DNA of 6,977 nt from Pedosphaera sp. (GCA_009695405.1 SIAZ01000188.1:1-6977), one strand, 5' to 3'; shown: positions 1 through 6,274, counted from the stretch's first letter. Translations and numbers: made by a program. Notes: a model not told the origin generated them from the letters alone.

Positions 1-183
1 TTACCGCTCGATAACCAGTTGCGAACGACCTCGCATTTGAACGATTTATCGAACTTCCGGCGCGTTTTTGTAGGGGAGTCTTTGATGATGGATTCCATGG
101 TACAGGATTCCTCTTACTCTCCGTCCGAGAAATCGAAGCAACCTCAAAGTGCAGACTCTTTCGATGAGGAGTTAGGGTTATAG
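1..183 (+). CDS. C-terminal end of an unrecognised protein (5' truncated by window)
   Basis: Frame 1 is open from the first base to a TAG at 181-183, giving 60 codons, while the other two forward frames close within about 40 bases. The peptide begins LPLDNQLRTTSHL, passes through NFRRVFVGESL around residues 18-28, and ends in a polar, Ser- and acid-rich tail (SFDEELGL), which is typical of a real protein C-terminus. There is no transmembrane segment or known motif. A stem-loop begins two bases after the stop, which supports a genuine gene end. I do not recognise the family, and the start lies outside the window. Being a real coding end is likely but not certain at this length. Confidence 0.5.
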   Translation, partial: LPLDNQLRTTSHLNDLSNFRRVFVGESLMMDSMVQDSSYSPSEKSKQPQSADSFDEELGL

Positions 184-184
184 A

Positions 185-211
185 CTGCGTTGCTGTTAGG
201 AGCAGCGTCAG
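185..211 (+). terminator. Stem-loop right after the upstream gene's stop; possible T-less terminator
   Basis: CTGCGTTGCT (185-194) pairs with AGCAGCG (201-207) and CAG (209-211), leaving a six-base loop and one bulged T at 208. This makes ten pairs including one G-U. It starts two bases after the TAG at 181-183, where a 3'-end structure is expected. The downstream sequence is GAAAAG rather than a T-run, so intrinsic termination is doubtful. It may instead protect the 3' end of the transcript or act with Rho. Confidence 0.35.
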
Positions 212-241
212 GAAAAGTGAGTTAGGTGTCTGCTTGTAGCT

Positions 242-249
242 GAGGAGGG
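242..249 (+). promoter_or_regulatory. Purine-rich Shine-Dalgarno-like sequence, unusually far from the chosen start
   Basis: GAGGAGGG is a near-ideal anti-16S match, but 19 bases separate it from the ATG at 269, which is long. An ATG at 250 abuts it directly in another frame, and that position is too close for normal initiation. The 269 frame is open back to 221 but contains no ATG, GTG or TTG upstream of 269. The 269 ATG is also the one that gives a well-formed signal peptide, so it is kept. Confidence 0.4.
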
Positions 250-268
250 ATGGACTTTAGACTACGAC

Positions 269-1510
269 ATGTTTGCGAGGTTTCGATGGATTGGTTTAAC
301 AATGGTCATCGCTGTGAGCGGACTGGCAGAAGTTACTTATCAAGACTGGGAACAGGCTCCGCACAGCTATTTCCAGAAAATACCGCGCGACCGTTTTACA
401 AAGTTAAAGGCACGATTGGAATCCGGTACCGCCGGATTAGATCGAAGCAGTGAGCGAGCCTGTTTGATTAGCTTGTTGGGTCTATTAGAGATCCCAGTCT
501 CCTCGCAGATGTTAGTTTTTTCCACGACCAGCCTGCAGTTGAGTCGGATTGGGCCGTCAACACCTCGGGCGTTGTATTTCTCAGACGATATTTCTCTTGG
601 ATTCGTTCCCGGTGGACGGATTGAGATTATGGCCTTGGATTCCGAATTGGGAGGGGTGTTTTATATTTTTGATTTACCGCGTGGATCCGGTTTGCTGACT
701 GTCGAGAGGTCGACTCGGTGTATGAACTGTCATGCGGGAGAAGACACTGGTTATGTACCTGGATTATCGATTCGTTCCGTTTTACCGGGTGAAGAGGGTG
801 GAAGTTTAAATTCCTTCCGAAGTGGGTTATCTGGACATGGGATACCCTTGTCGGATCGTTTTGGTGGATGGTATATTACCGGTGCCATCGGATTTACTAA
901 CCATTGGGGTAACCGAATTGGAGCCCAGAGGGAAGGTCGGCAGATATGGATTCCAGCACTAGCGACAGAGCGCGTTGACTTTGGAAAATACGCAACAACC
1001 GGGAGTGATCTACTGCCTCAGTTGGTACATGAGCATCAGGTGGGATTGATGAATCGCCTGGTTGAGGCTCATTATCGGGCTCGGACCCATTTTTTTACTG
1101 ATAAAACCGGGCTCACCTTAGAACACCAAAAAGAACTGGAAGATCAAGCCAAGGGCATTGTTAGGTATCTACTTTTTACCGATGAAGTGCCTTTACCCAA
1201 AGGAGTGGCTTTTCGAGAAGACACCTTTAAAAGTGATTTTGCCAAAAGCCGACGAGTTGTCGAAGGGGTTTCCCTTCGCGATTTCGATTTAGAAACTCGG
1301 CTGTTTCGTTTCCGCTGCAGTTACATGATTTATAGCCCGGTTTTTAGTGGATTGCCTCCAGTGCTGAAGTCATTGGTTTTGGCGAAATTATCTACTGCTT
1401 TAAAGGAAGACAGGGCCGATCCAGAGTCTGCTCACCTGCAACCTAGTGAGAAGAGAGTCATTCGGAAGATTTTGCGGGCGACGCTTGATGGATGGCCTTC
1501 GGAAAAGTGA
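269..1510 (+). CDS. Secreted single-heme (CXXCH) protein of an uncharacterised PVC family
   Basis: A 413-residue protein starting with a signal peptide: basic MFARFR, a hydrophobic core, and likely cleavage after Ala20 (SGLA|EV). The mature part is therefore predicted to be periplasmic. One c-type heme motif, CMNCH, lies at residues 151-155. Around it are segments I associate with a family common in Planctomycetes and Verrucomicrobia: RALYFSDD (100-107), the VPGG region (113-116), YVPG with LSIRSVLP (162-173), GGWYITG (199-205), HWGN (212-215), HEHQ (254-257), RYLLFTDEVPLP (299-310), SLRDFDLETRLFRF (335-348) and CSYMIYSP (350-357). Conserved His212, His254 and His256 could be distal ligands; this is inference. 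Known: these proteins are annotated as hypothetical or cytochrome c-like, and I know of no assigned reaction. The gene stands alone on this strand, 85 nt after the preceding stop, and converges on the TIM-barrel gene. A redox or electron-transfer role is suggested only by the heme site. Confidence 0.85.
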   Translation: MFARFRWIGLTMVIAVSGLAEVTYQDWEQAPHSYFQKIPRDRFTKLKARLESGTAGLDRSSERACLISLLGLLEIPVSSQMLVFSTTSLQLSRIGPSTPRALYFSDDISLGFVPGGRIEIMALDSELGGVFYIFDLPRGSGLLTVERSTRCMNCHAGEDTGYVPGLSIRSVLPGEEGGSLNSFRSGLSGHGIPLSDRFGGWYITGAIGFTNHWGNRIGAQREGRQIWIPALATERVDFGKYATTGSDLLPQLVHEHQVGLMNRLVEAHYRARTHFFTDKTGLTLEHQKELEDQAKGIVRYLLFTDEVPLPKGVAFREDTFKSDFAKSRRVVEGVSLRDFDLETRLFRFRCSYMIYSPVFSGLPPVLKSLVLAKLSTALKEDRADPESAHLQPSEKRVIRKILRATLDGWPSEK

Positions 1511-1709
1511 CTAACTCAATTTTCAACACACACTTTAAAGTCGATAGAACAGCACCCAATTTTGCTCCCATTTTTATTTCTTTGTCTTTGACGATTTAAT
1601 GTCTGGACCTTTGGGAAGTGTAGAAAGTTAGTCGCCCTTTACCTTCAGTTCATAGAAAAAACTGACTGGGATTTTGATCTGAATTGAAGGTGTTGACCTT
1701 GGGCTGAAA
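1511..1709. other. Convergent intergenic region with no gene
   Basis: This 199-base AT-rich spacer lies between the stops of two converging genes. No convincing ORF or RNA gene is seen. A weak + strand terminator candidate consists of AGCA (1551-1554) and TGCT (1563-1566) followed by a T-rich stretch near 1571-1587, but four pairs is too few to call. At the right end ACCTTG (1696-1701) pairs with CAAGGT (1711-1716) and is followed by TTT on the + strand. That stem overlaps the stop codon of the - strand gene. Confidence 0.5.
1641..1691. repeat. Inverted repeat (11-bp arms) between converging genes
   Basis: ACCTTCAGTTC at 1641-1651 is complementary to GAATTGAAGGT at 1681-1691 at ten of eleven positions, and the remaining pair is a G-U in the + strand transcript. 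The loop is 29 bases. It lies 18 bases beyond the stop of the - strand TIM-barrel gene and 130 bases beyond the stop of the + strand heme gene. Neither strand has a T-run after the stem, so a shared bidirectional end structure is possible but unproven. Confidence 0.4.
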
Positions 1710-2612
1710 TCAAGGTTTTGAGCTCAGAGCCTTCTTTCCAAATTTCTTGGCCGCGGGCGCTTTGAGACGTTTAAACTCTTGGGTCAGATTGGTGAGAGAG
1801 GCTTCAATACCCATGCGTTCGAGGCTAGTCGCACCCACAAAGCCAACGGCATCGGTCTGTTTCATGACGCGTTCAGCATCGGACGGCGTGTTAATTGGGC
1901 CACCATGACAGAGGAAGAAAATATCTTTCCGAACGGTGTTGGCAGCATCAATGATTTCTTGGGTTCGCTTGAGGGTATAATCCCAACTTACAACGGCATT
2001 TTTGACGCCGATACTCCCTCCAACCGTGGTTCCCACATGGGCAATGATGGCGTCCGCGCCGGATTTGGCCATTTCGATGGCTTCTTCAGGCGACCCAACA
2101 TAGACGATGGAAAAAAGATCCATCCGGCGAGCCAGGGCGACCATTTCGAATTCTTTTTTGACGCTCATCCCAGTTTCCTCCAGTACGCCGCGGAAATGGC
2201 CATCGACAATCGTATGGGTAGGAAAGTTGTTTACCCCGCTGAAGCCCATTTCTTTGACCTGCCCAAGCCAGTGCCACATGCGGCGCCGTGGATCGGTTGC
2301 GTGAACACCGCAAATCACTGGGCATTCTTCAACTACGGGAAGGACTTCATATTCGCCGATCTCCATAGCGATGGCATTAGCGTCGCCGTAAGCCATCATT
2401 CCGCACGTAGAGCCATGACCCATCATACGAAAACGGCCGGAGTTATAGATGATGATCAGATCAGCTCCGCCTTTTTCGATGAATTTAGCACTAATACCTG
2501 TGCCAGCGCCGCCAGCAATAATGGCGTTGCCTTTTTTGATGGTGCTCATCAAACGGTCACGAACTTCTTGGCGGGTGTAGGGATTGCCTTTGCCGGTCCA
2601 GGGATTGGGCAT
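1710..2612 (-). CDS. Phosphoenolpyruvate hydrolase-like TIM-barrel family protein (Tm-1 C-terminal domain type)
   Basis: A 300-residue soluble protein without signal peptide or membrane segment, the full length expected for this one-domain family (PEP_hydrolase, IGPS-like TIM barrel). Recognisable blocks are GAGTGISAKFIEKGGADLI (35-53), IIYNSGRFRMMGHGS (54-68), the CGVHATDP loop (101-108), GFSGVNNFPTH (123-133), SGADAIIAHVGTTVGGSIG (184-202), LCHGGPINTPSDA (234-246) and GFVGATSLERM (257-267). These alternate as strand and phosphate-binding-type loops of a TIM barrel. The family name comes from homology; the biochemical reaction is poorly established. In plants the domain forms the C-terminal half of the Tm-1 antiviral protein, and in bacteria it often sits next to a Tm-1-like ATP-binding (UPF0261) gene. 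No such partner is in this window. The C-terminus is Lys-rich. The start at 2612 has no Shine-Dalgarno-like sequence, but no better start is apparent. It lies 159 nt downstream of the glycosyltransferase gene. Confidence 0.9.
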   Translation of the reverse strand: MPNPWTGKGNPYTRQEVRDRLMSTIKKGNAIIAGGAGTGISAKFIEKGGADLIIIYNSGRFRMMGHGSTCGMMAYGDANAIAMEIGEYEVLPVVEECPVICGVHATDPRRRMWHWLGQVKEMGFSGVNNFPTHTIVDGHFRGVLEETGMSVKKEFEMVALARRMDLFSIVYVGSPEEAIEMAKSGADAIIAHVGTTVGGSIGVKNAVVSWDYTLKRTQEIIDAANTVRKDIFFLCHGGPINTPSDAERVMKQTDAVGFVGATSLERMGIEASLTNLTQEFKRLKAPAAKKFGKKALSSKP

Positions 2613-2771
2613 GGTGTTTAAGCGGATGTATTAAGGGTTCTAGATCAGACGAATGACCGGCGGCAAGATGGCTGATCAATCGTACCGCCTGCAATGACGC
2701 AATGAGATCTTCGAGGGTGAGGCGGCAAGACCTTGACTTGATTCAGAGGGCCTTCTGATGAAGGTGGAGCG
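2613..2771. other. Leader/spacer between glycosyltransferase and TIM-barrel genes, with competing short stems
   Basis: No gene is visible in these 159 bases. The 10-base word GGCGGCAAGA occurs twice (2659-2668 and 2721-2730). Between them, CCGCC(T) at 2685-2690 can pair with either copy's GGCGG, so two mutually exclusive hairpins are possible. CCTTC-TGAT-GAAGG (2751-2764) forms a five-pair stem eight bases beyond the glycosyltransferase stop, with no T-run after it on either strand. Confidence 0.3.
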
Positions 2772-3569
2772 TCAGGGTTTATAAACTTGACCCCGTAAAA
2801 AGTCCCAGACCAAGTAGAAGAGAAAGGCTGAATTATGACGGAGATAACGCCCAGCGAGACGACGAGGTTCTGAAGCAAGTCGGTACAGCCAAGTCAGTCC
2901 CATTCGCTGCATCCAAACTGGAGCATCCGACCTTAAACCTGCATTGACGTCAAAGGCCTGCCCCACCGAAAGGAGAAGACCGTTCTGAAGAAGAGGTTTT
3001 ACTCGTGCGATCCAGCATTGCTGCTTGGGCGTTCCTAGTCCGACCCAAATAAAATCAGGCTTTAGGCGCTGAATCTCATCAAGAATTGACCTGTCGTCTT
3101 GACCTAAAACTCCAGAGGTATCGCAGCGGCCATGAAAAGACCCGACAAGACGCAGGTCAGGATTGAGTTGCAGATATTTATTTCGCAAGGCGATACCGCA
3201 TTCGTCAGAGCCGCCCAAAAGATAATGGGTAAAACCGATCGGACTATGGCGGAGTGCATAATTGAAGAAGGCAGGTCCGTAGACACGGTCGCGTAATCCG
3301 GCTCCTCGTGCATTCAGCAACCAGAGCAATGGAGAACTATCCGGAATAAAGTGATCGAACGCTTCCGATACGGTTCGGTAGTTCGGATCCGACCGGCGCA
3401 AAGTGACGATCTGAGTGTTGCAAAATTCCACAGCCGAGGGCGCGGCAGTTCGGGAAAGTTGCAAGCAAAGAGCCAAGGCCCCGGGATGGTCGGTGACAGT
3501 TAATGGAGTGCCGAGGCACTGAATCACTCGCGGCGTAGGGGCGCGGGAAGAGTCGGGCTCGAAAGACAT
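2772..3569 (-). CDS. WecB/TagA/CpsF family glycosyltransferase
   Basis: A 265-residue protein of the WecG/TagA/CpsF (GT26) family. Members move an N-acetyl-hexosamine or -hexosaminuronate from a UDP-sugar to a lipid-linked acceptor during synthesis of wall teichoic acid, enterobacterial common antigen or capsule-like polymers, at the inner face of the cytoplasmic membrane. Family landmarks in order: FCNTQIVTLRR (49-59), FIPDSSPLLW (74-83) with Asp77 at the putative catalytic-base position, RVYGP (95-99), HYLLGGSDE (115-123), PDFIWVGLGTPKQQ (171-184), FDVNAG (206-211), and the C-terminal segment WMQRMGLTWLYRL (219-231) and EPRRLAGRYL (234-243), which in this family helps membrane association. 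The residue two before Asn51, Thr in characterised TagA, is Phe49 here, and the Gly after Pro-Asp is Ser; I believe this is a subfamily trait. TTG at 3572 immediately precedes ATG at 3569; I use the ATG. Neither has a Shine-Dalgarno-like sequence. No other polysaccharide genes are adjacent, so the polymer is unknown. Confidence 0.9.
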   Translation of the reverse strand: MSFEPDSSRAPTPRVIQCLGTPLTVTDHPGALALCLQLSRTAAPSAVEFCNTQIVTLRRSDPNYRTVSEAFDHFIPDSSPLLWLLNARGAGLRDRVYGPAFFNYALRHSPIGFTHYLLGGSDECGIALRNKYLQLNPDLRLVGSFHGRCDTSGVLGQDDRSILDEIQRLKPDFIWVGLGTPKQQCWIARVKPLLQNGLLLSVGQAFDVNAGLRSDAPVWMQRMGLTWLYRLASEPRRLAGRYLRHNSAFLFYLVWDFLRGQVYKP

Positions 3570-3692
3570 CAAGGAAGGCTGGACTGGGTGATCGAACCGA
3601 GGCGAGTCGTTTTACAAAATAGATAGGTGACATGCCCAATCGGCCTCGAGCCAACGGTTCATTTCGGAGTGGGGTAAAAGGGCTTGGTGTTT
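3570..3692. other. Spacer between pseudopilin-like and glycosyltransferase genes
   Basis: No independent gene is supported in these 123 bases. GGTAAAA (3673-3679) and TTTTACC (3691-3697) could form a seven-pair AT-rich stem with an 11-base loop. Its right arm overlaps the TAA stop of the pseudopilin-like gene. It lacks a GC-rich stem and a following T-run, so I do not call it a terminator. Confidence 0.3.
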
Positions 3693-4550
3693 TTACCTAG
3701 GCCCCGTGGTTCGCTCGGCTAACCATAAGTAGTCATTGGGTGCAGCGTCCGAGCCTGCGGCTAAAGGTTGGGTGGTCCGCAACCGAGTGGCACGATCTCG
3801 CCACATATGAATCTCCGAATGTCCATCGGCAAAAGAAAGAGCTCCGGCTCCCGCGTGGTAACTGGCTGGGCAGTCGTTCATTTGTCCATTCTTGGGTAGC
3901 ACAGTGGTGCCGATAGGCATCAGATGAACGAGAAATCCATCATTTAATGTAGGGCATTCGTCAATAAAAACCCATCGATTAGCAGGTTCATCAAATGCAT
4001 CTATTTTACGATATTCCGACCAAGTGGTTTTTCTCTCGGCTACTTGTGACCAAGAAGTGCCATCGGGAAATCCCCCGATAAAAGCATTCATAGCAATACT
4101 TCGTACCCGAGGTTCTTTTCGAGGAGGATTGACAGAGGGGTCTCCGGGACACTTAAAAATACTCGATGCTTGACCAAAATATTGTCCCAAAAGTGCTTTT
4201 GTGAAACGGAGTTTATTGGTGTTATCAGGGTTACTGGTATTGTAACTCAAGGAACCTGTGCACCAACTTTTGGTTACATCGAGTTCGAACACCGTGTTGA
4301 AGGGCAGTCCCCCTCGATTGTCGTCCGCATAGAGGCGCCAAGCCAACATGACTTGCCTCAGGTTATTCATGCACTGGACACTTTGCGCTTTCACTTTGGC
4401 TTTTCCTAAAGCTGGTAAAAGCATCCCCGCCAGAATCGCAATAATAGCAATCACCACCAGCAGTTCAATCAAGGTGAAGGCGAATCGTCTTCCCGATTGT
4501 ACTCTACTCAAGAAGTTGTAAGGGGTCCGTTCGGTCGAAAGAGTGAGCAT
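3693..4550 (-). CDS. Pseudopilin-like protein: prepilin N-terminal methylation motif plus H-X9-DG domain
   Basis: A 285-residue protein with a class III (type IV pilin-like) signal. A basic leader ends in RRFA (21-24), followed by FTLIE (25-29, Glu at mature +5) and a hydrophobic helix LLVVIAIIAILAGMLLPAL (30-48). A prepilin peptidase should cut after Ala24 and methylate Phe25; Ala rather than Gly at -1 is tolerated. The globular part contains ADDNRGGLPFN (75-85), SWCTGSL (95-101), FKCPGDPS (132-139), RVRSIAMNAFIGGFPDG (128-aa region onward, 148-164), FIDECP (195-200), and His232 with Asp-Gly at 242-243, the exact H-X9-DG processing-associated motif. Such proteins exist in many paralogous copies in Verrucomicrobia and Planctomycetes and resemble type II secretion pseudopilins, but individual roles are unknown. 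It starts 41 nt after the beta-propeller stop, so co-transcription is likely. No Shine-Dalgarno-like sequence precedes the ATG. No secretion-machinery genes lie nearby. Confidence 0.93.
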   Translation of the reverse strand: MLTLSTERTPYNFLSRVQSGRRFAFTLIELLVVIAIIAILAGMLLPALGKAKVKAQSVQCMNNLRQVMLAWRLYADDNRGGLPFNTVFELDVTKSWCTGSLSYNTSNPDNTNKLRFTKALLGQYFGQASSIFKCPGDPSVNPPRKEPRVRSIAMNAFIGGFPDGTSWSQVAERKTTWSEYRKIDAFDEPANRWVFIDECPTLNDGFLVHLMPIGTTVLPKNGQMNDCPASYHAGAGALSFADGHSEIHMWRDRATRLRTTQPLAAGSDAAPNDYLWLAERTTGPR

Positions 4551-4591
4551 AGGGAGTATTTTTAGGGTGAGCGACGAGGATGGGAAAGACG

Positions 4592-5872
4592 CTACCTTTT
4601 CCCGATGCGAAAGAGGTGCTCTGCGCCGCGTATAAATAGGGTGTCGTTATCAACGGCATAACTCGCCAAGGTGCGTTCACCTAGTTCGTTTTTAGCCAGT
4701 AGCTCAAACTTCTTGCCGGCTTTTAGAACATAACCAATTCCCTCCTCATTTTGAAAATATAGTCGGCCGTCGGCGGAGACGGGTGAGGCTGAAAAACCGC
4801 CTCCTAATCGCTCATTCCAATAAACCTGACCTGTTTTAGCATCGGCACAAGTTGCGATGCCGGCGTCTGAAACAAAGTAAACTTCATCCCCGACCACCAA
4901 AGCTGAAGGTGTACTGGGAGCGCCCCGTGCCGTTTTCCAAGCCAAATGTGTGGTGGTCACATCGCCTTTACCACCCGGGCGGATAGCAAAAAACTTTGGA
5001 AAATCGTAATCGGTATTTACGAAGATTAGTCCGTGGGCAAATACAGGTCTTGGAACCACTGAGAACCCATTACCCGTCGTCACTTGCCAAAGGAGTTGCC
5101 CCGTCGTGGGGTCATAGGCATAGGTACCGCCTGCGCCGGGACTGATCAGTTCTTGGTGCCCTGCGTGGGTTATAAGTAGAGGGGTACTAAAAGAAAATTT
5201 TCTCGGGACAGACTCGTTTGGACGAGGCGTCTTCCACTTGATTTCACCTGTCCGCCTATCGAGTGCGATTACGAAAGGGTTGGTGAGACCGTCGCAGTTA
5301 AAAATGAGCTGATTACCAGCGAGAACCGGCGATCCACCATTGCCATGTTGAGGCGAGTATTTGATTGCAGCCTGCCGCCATTTGACTTTTCCATTTAAAT
5401 TGAGACAAGCGGTTCCCATATGGCCAAAGTGCACGTAAAAAAGTCCGCCATTCACCAAGGGCGTGGGACTCGCATACCCATTTTTCGGATGAAGACTTGA
5501 TCCATTGTCTGGGCTGAAAAGATTAGTACTCCAGAGTACTCGCCCGTCGCCTGCATCAAGGCATACCGCTCCCAATTCGCGACCCAGTTTTCCCTGGTTA
5601 CTTCTTCCGTACGTTAAATACAATCGCCCTTTGACCAGTACAGGTGAAGACCAACCAGCACCAGGTAGGGAAACTTTCCATGCAATGTTTTCGGTGCCGC
5701 TCCAGTGAATGGGAACGTTCTTAGCGGGAGAGGAACCTTGCCCAGTCGGACCGCGAAATTCAGGCCAGTCGTGTGCGCAAAGGGTTGCGGCAATCAACTG
5801 GGCAAAGATTAAGCAGAGCCTTCTCGCTGTGGGCCGAGTCGAAGAATAATGTGTATTAAAGAGGGGCGTCAT
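4592..5872 (-). CDS. Secreted PQQ-like beta-propeller repeat protein
   Basis: A 426-residue protein with a Sec-type signal. RPTARR is followed by a hydrophobic stretch (19-31), with probable cleavage after Ala33 (LCA|HDW). Cys32 does not fit a proper lipobox, so a soluble periplasmic or surface protein is favoured. The mature start DWPEFRGPTGQG (35-46) is characteristic of the PQQ-binding-like propellers abundant in Planctomycetes and Verrucomicrobia. Blade signatures of the form D-x-x-T/D-G-x-(x)-x-W recur at AVCLDAGDGRVLW (102-114), ALDRRTGEIKW (193-203), YDPTTGQLLW (253-262) and CADAKTGQVYW (332-342), alternating with SSP/SPT/TPSAL strands such as WSSPVLVKGRLYL (74-86). The length suits a single propeller domain. 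It lacks an obvious additional dehydrogenase or heme domain, so a quinoprotein enzyme activity should not be assumed; a binding or scaffold role is equally possible. It is the first gene of the - strand block and reads away from the 413-nt divergent spacer. Confidence 0.92.
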   Translation of the reverse strand: MTPLFNTHYSSTRPTARRLCLIFAQLIAATLCAHDWPEFRGPTGQGSSPAKNVPIHWSGTENIAWKVSLPGAGWSSPVLVKGRLYLTYGRSNQGKLGRELGAVCLDAGDGRVLWSTNLFSPDNGSSLHPKNGYASPTPLVNGGLFYVHFGHMGTACLNLNGKVKWRQAAIKYSPQHGNGGSPVLAGNQLIFNCDGLTNPFVIALDRRTGEIKWKTPRPNESVPRKFSFSTPLLITHAGHQELISPGAGGTYAYDPTTGQLLWQVTTGNGFSVVPRPVFAHGLIFVNTDYDFPKFFAIRPGGKGDVTTTHLAWKTARGAPSTPSALVVGDEVYFVSDAGIATCADAKTGQVYWNERLGGGFSASPVSADGRLYFQNEEGIGYVLKAGKKFELLAKNELGERTLASYAVDNDTLFIRGAEHLFRIGKR

Positions 5873-5938
5873 CTTAATTGAAGATGTTTGCAGAGGGAAA
5901 GTTGATTTCGAAGGCTCGTTGACTGTCTTAATTGAGGA
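5872..5938. repeat. Pair of near-identical 13-bp sites at the beta-propeller gene start
   Basis: TCTTAATTGAAGA (5872-5884) and TCTTAATTGAGGA (5926-5938) differ at one base and are 54 bases apart in the same orientation. The first copy is an imperfect palindrome (TCTT...AAGA) and touches the start codon of the - strand beta-propeller gene; the second is in its leader. The layout would suit a repressor or small-protein binding pair, but two copies of a short AT-rich word are weak evidence. Confidence 0.25.
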
Positions 5939-6253
5939 AAGAGAGAAATCAGATTTTTACTGAATCCGACGTCTAGATCCGCTTTTTCGGGGGACGAAGG
6001 AACTGAAATTTAGGGAACTAAAATTGAGTAAAATGGAAGCCCGTAGCGGTCATTGGTGAGAGAACAATAAAAAAGCACTTCGAGTGATCGGTCTCTCTGG
6101 TAAACGGAGTCGTGAATATGGAACACATCTGTGGAAGTGTTTCCTCGAGAAAAAGTGCCCAACTGAAAGGAAAACATTATCTGCGGCCACAACACTCCAT
6201 AAAATTATTTTCCGCTCAAGAAATTCCCAGAGGCGATCGTAAAGACAAGCTCG

Positions 6254-6265
6254 CCATTGCAATGG
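6254..6265. promoter_or_regulatory. Perfect 12-bp palindrome upstream of the DUF1080 gene; possible operator
   Basis: CCATTGCAATGG is fully self-complementary and ends 20 bases before the ATG at 6286. Position and symmetry would suit a dimeric regulator. About one or two perfect 12-bp palindromes are expected by chance in a window this size, so the call rests only on location. Confidence 0.2.
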
Positions 6266-6274
6266 AGGACGGTT

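Noticed and set aside
250..453. A 67-codon + strand ORF beginning right at the GAGGAGGG sequence
   Set aside because: It overlaps the heme-protein gene out of frame, the SD is too close to its ATG, and the peptide has no protein-like features.
1779..2621. A 280-codon + strand ORF opposite the TIM-barrel gene
   Set aside because: It is fully antisense to a clearly conserved protein-coding gene, its peptide has no recognisable domain and an unnatural richness in Phe/His/Asn, and it exists because the sense gene avoids certain codons.
3337..3654. A 105-codon - strand ORF overlapping the glycosyltransferase start
   Set aside because: It is in another frame of the conserved glycosyltransferase for most of its length, and its Arg/Ser/Pro-rich peptide looks like a frame shadow.
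3673..3697. GGTAAAA/TTTTACC inverted repeat as a terminator of the pseudopilin-like gene
   Set aside because: The stem is AT-rich, overlaps the stop codon and has no following T-run on the transcribed strand.
4592..5872. Calling the beta-propeller a quinoprotein alcohol dehydrogenase
   Set aside because: Only generic propeller repeats are visible; there is no heme motif and no recognisable dehydrogenase active-site signature, and the length is short for that enzyme class.
6010..6262. Two small - strand ORFs (61 and 70 codons) in the divergent spacer
   Set aside because: They overlap each other in different frames, lack ribosome-binding sites, and their compositions resemble translated non-coding DNA.
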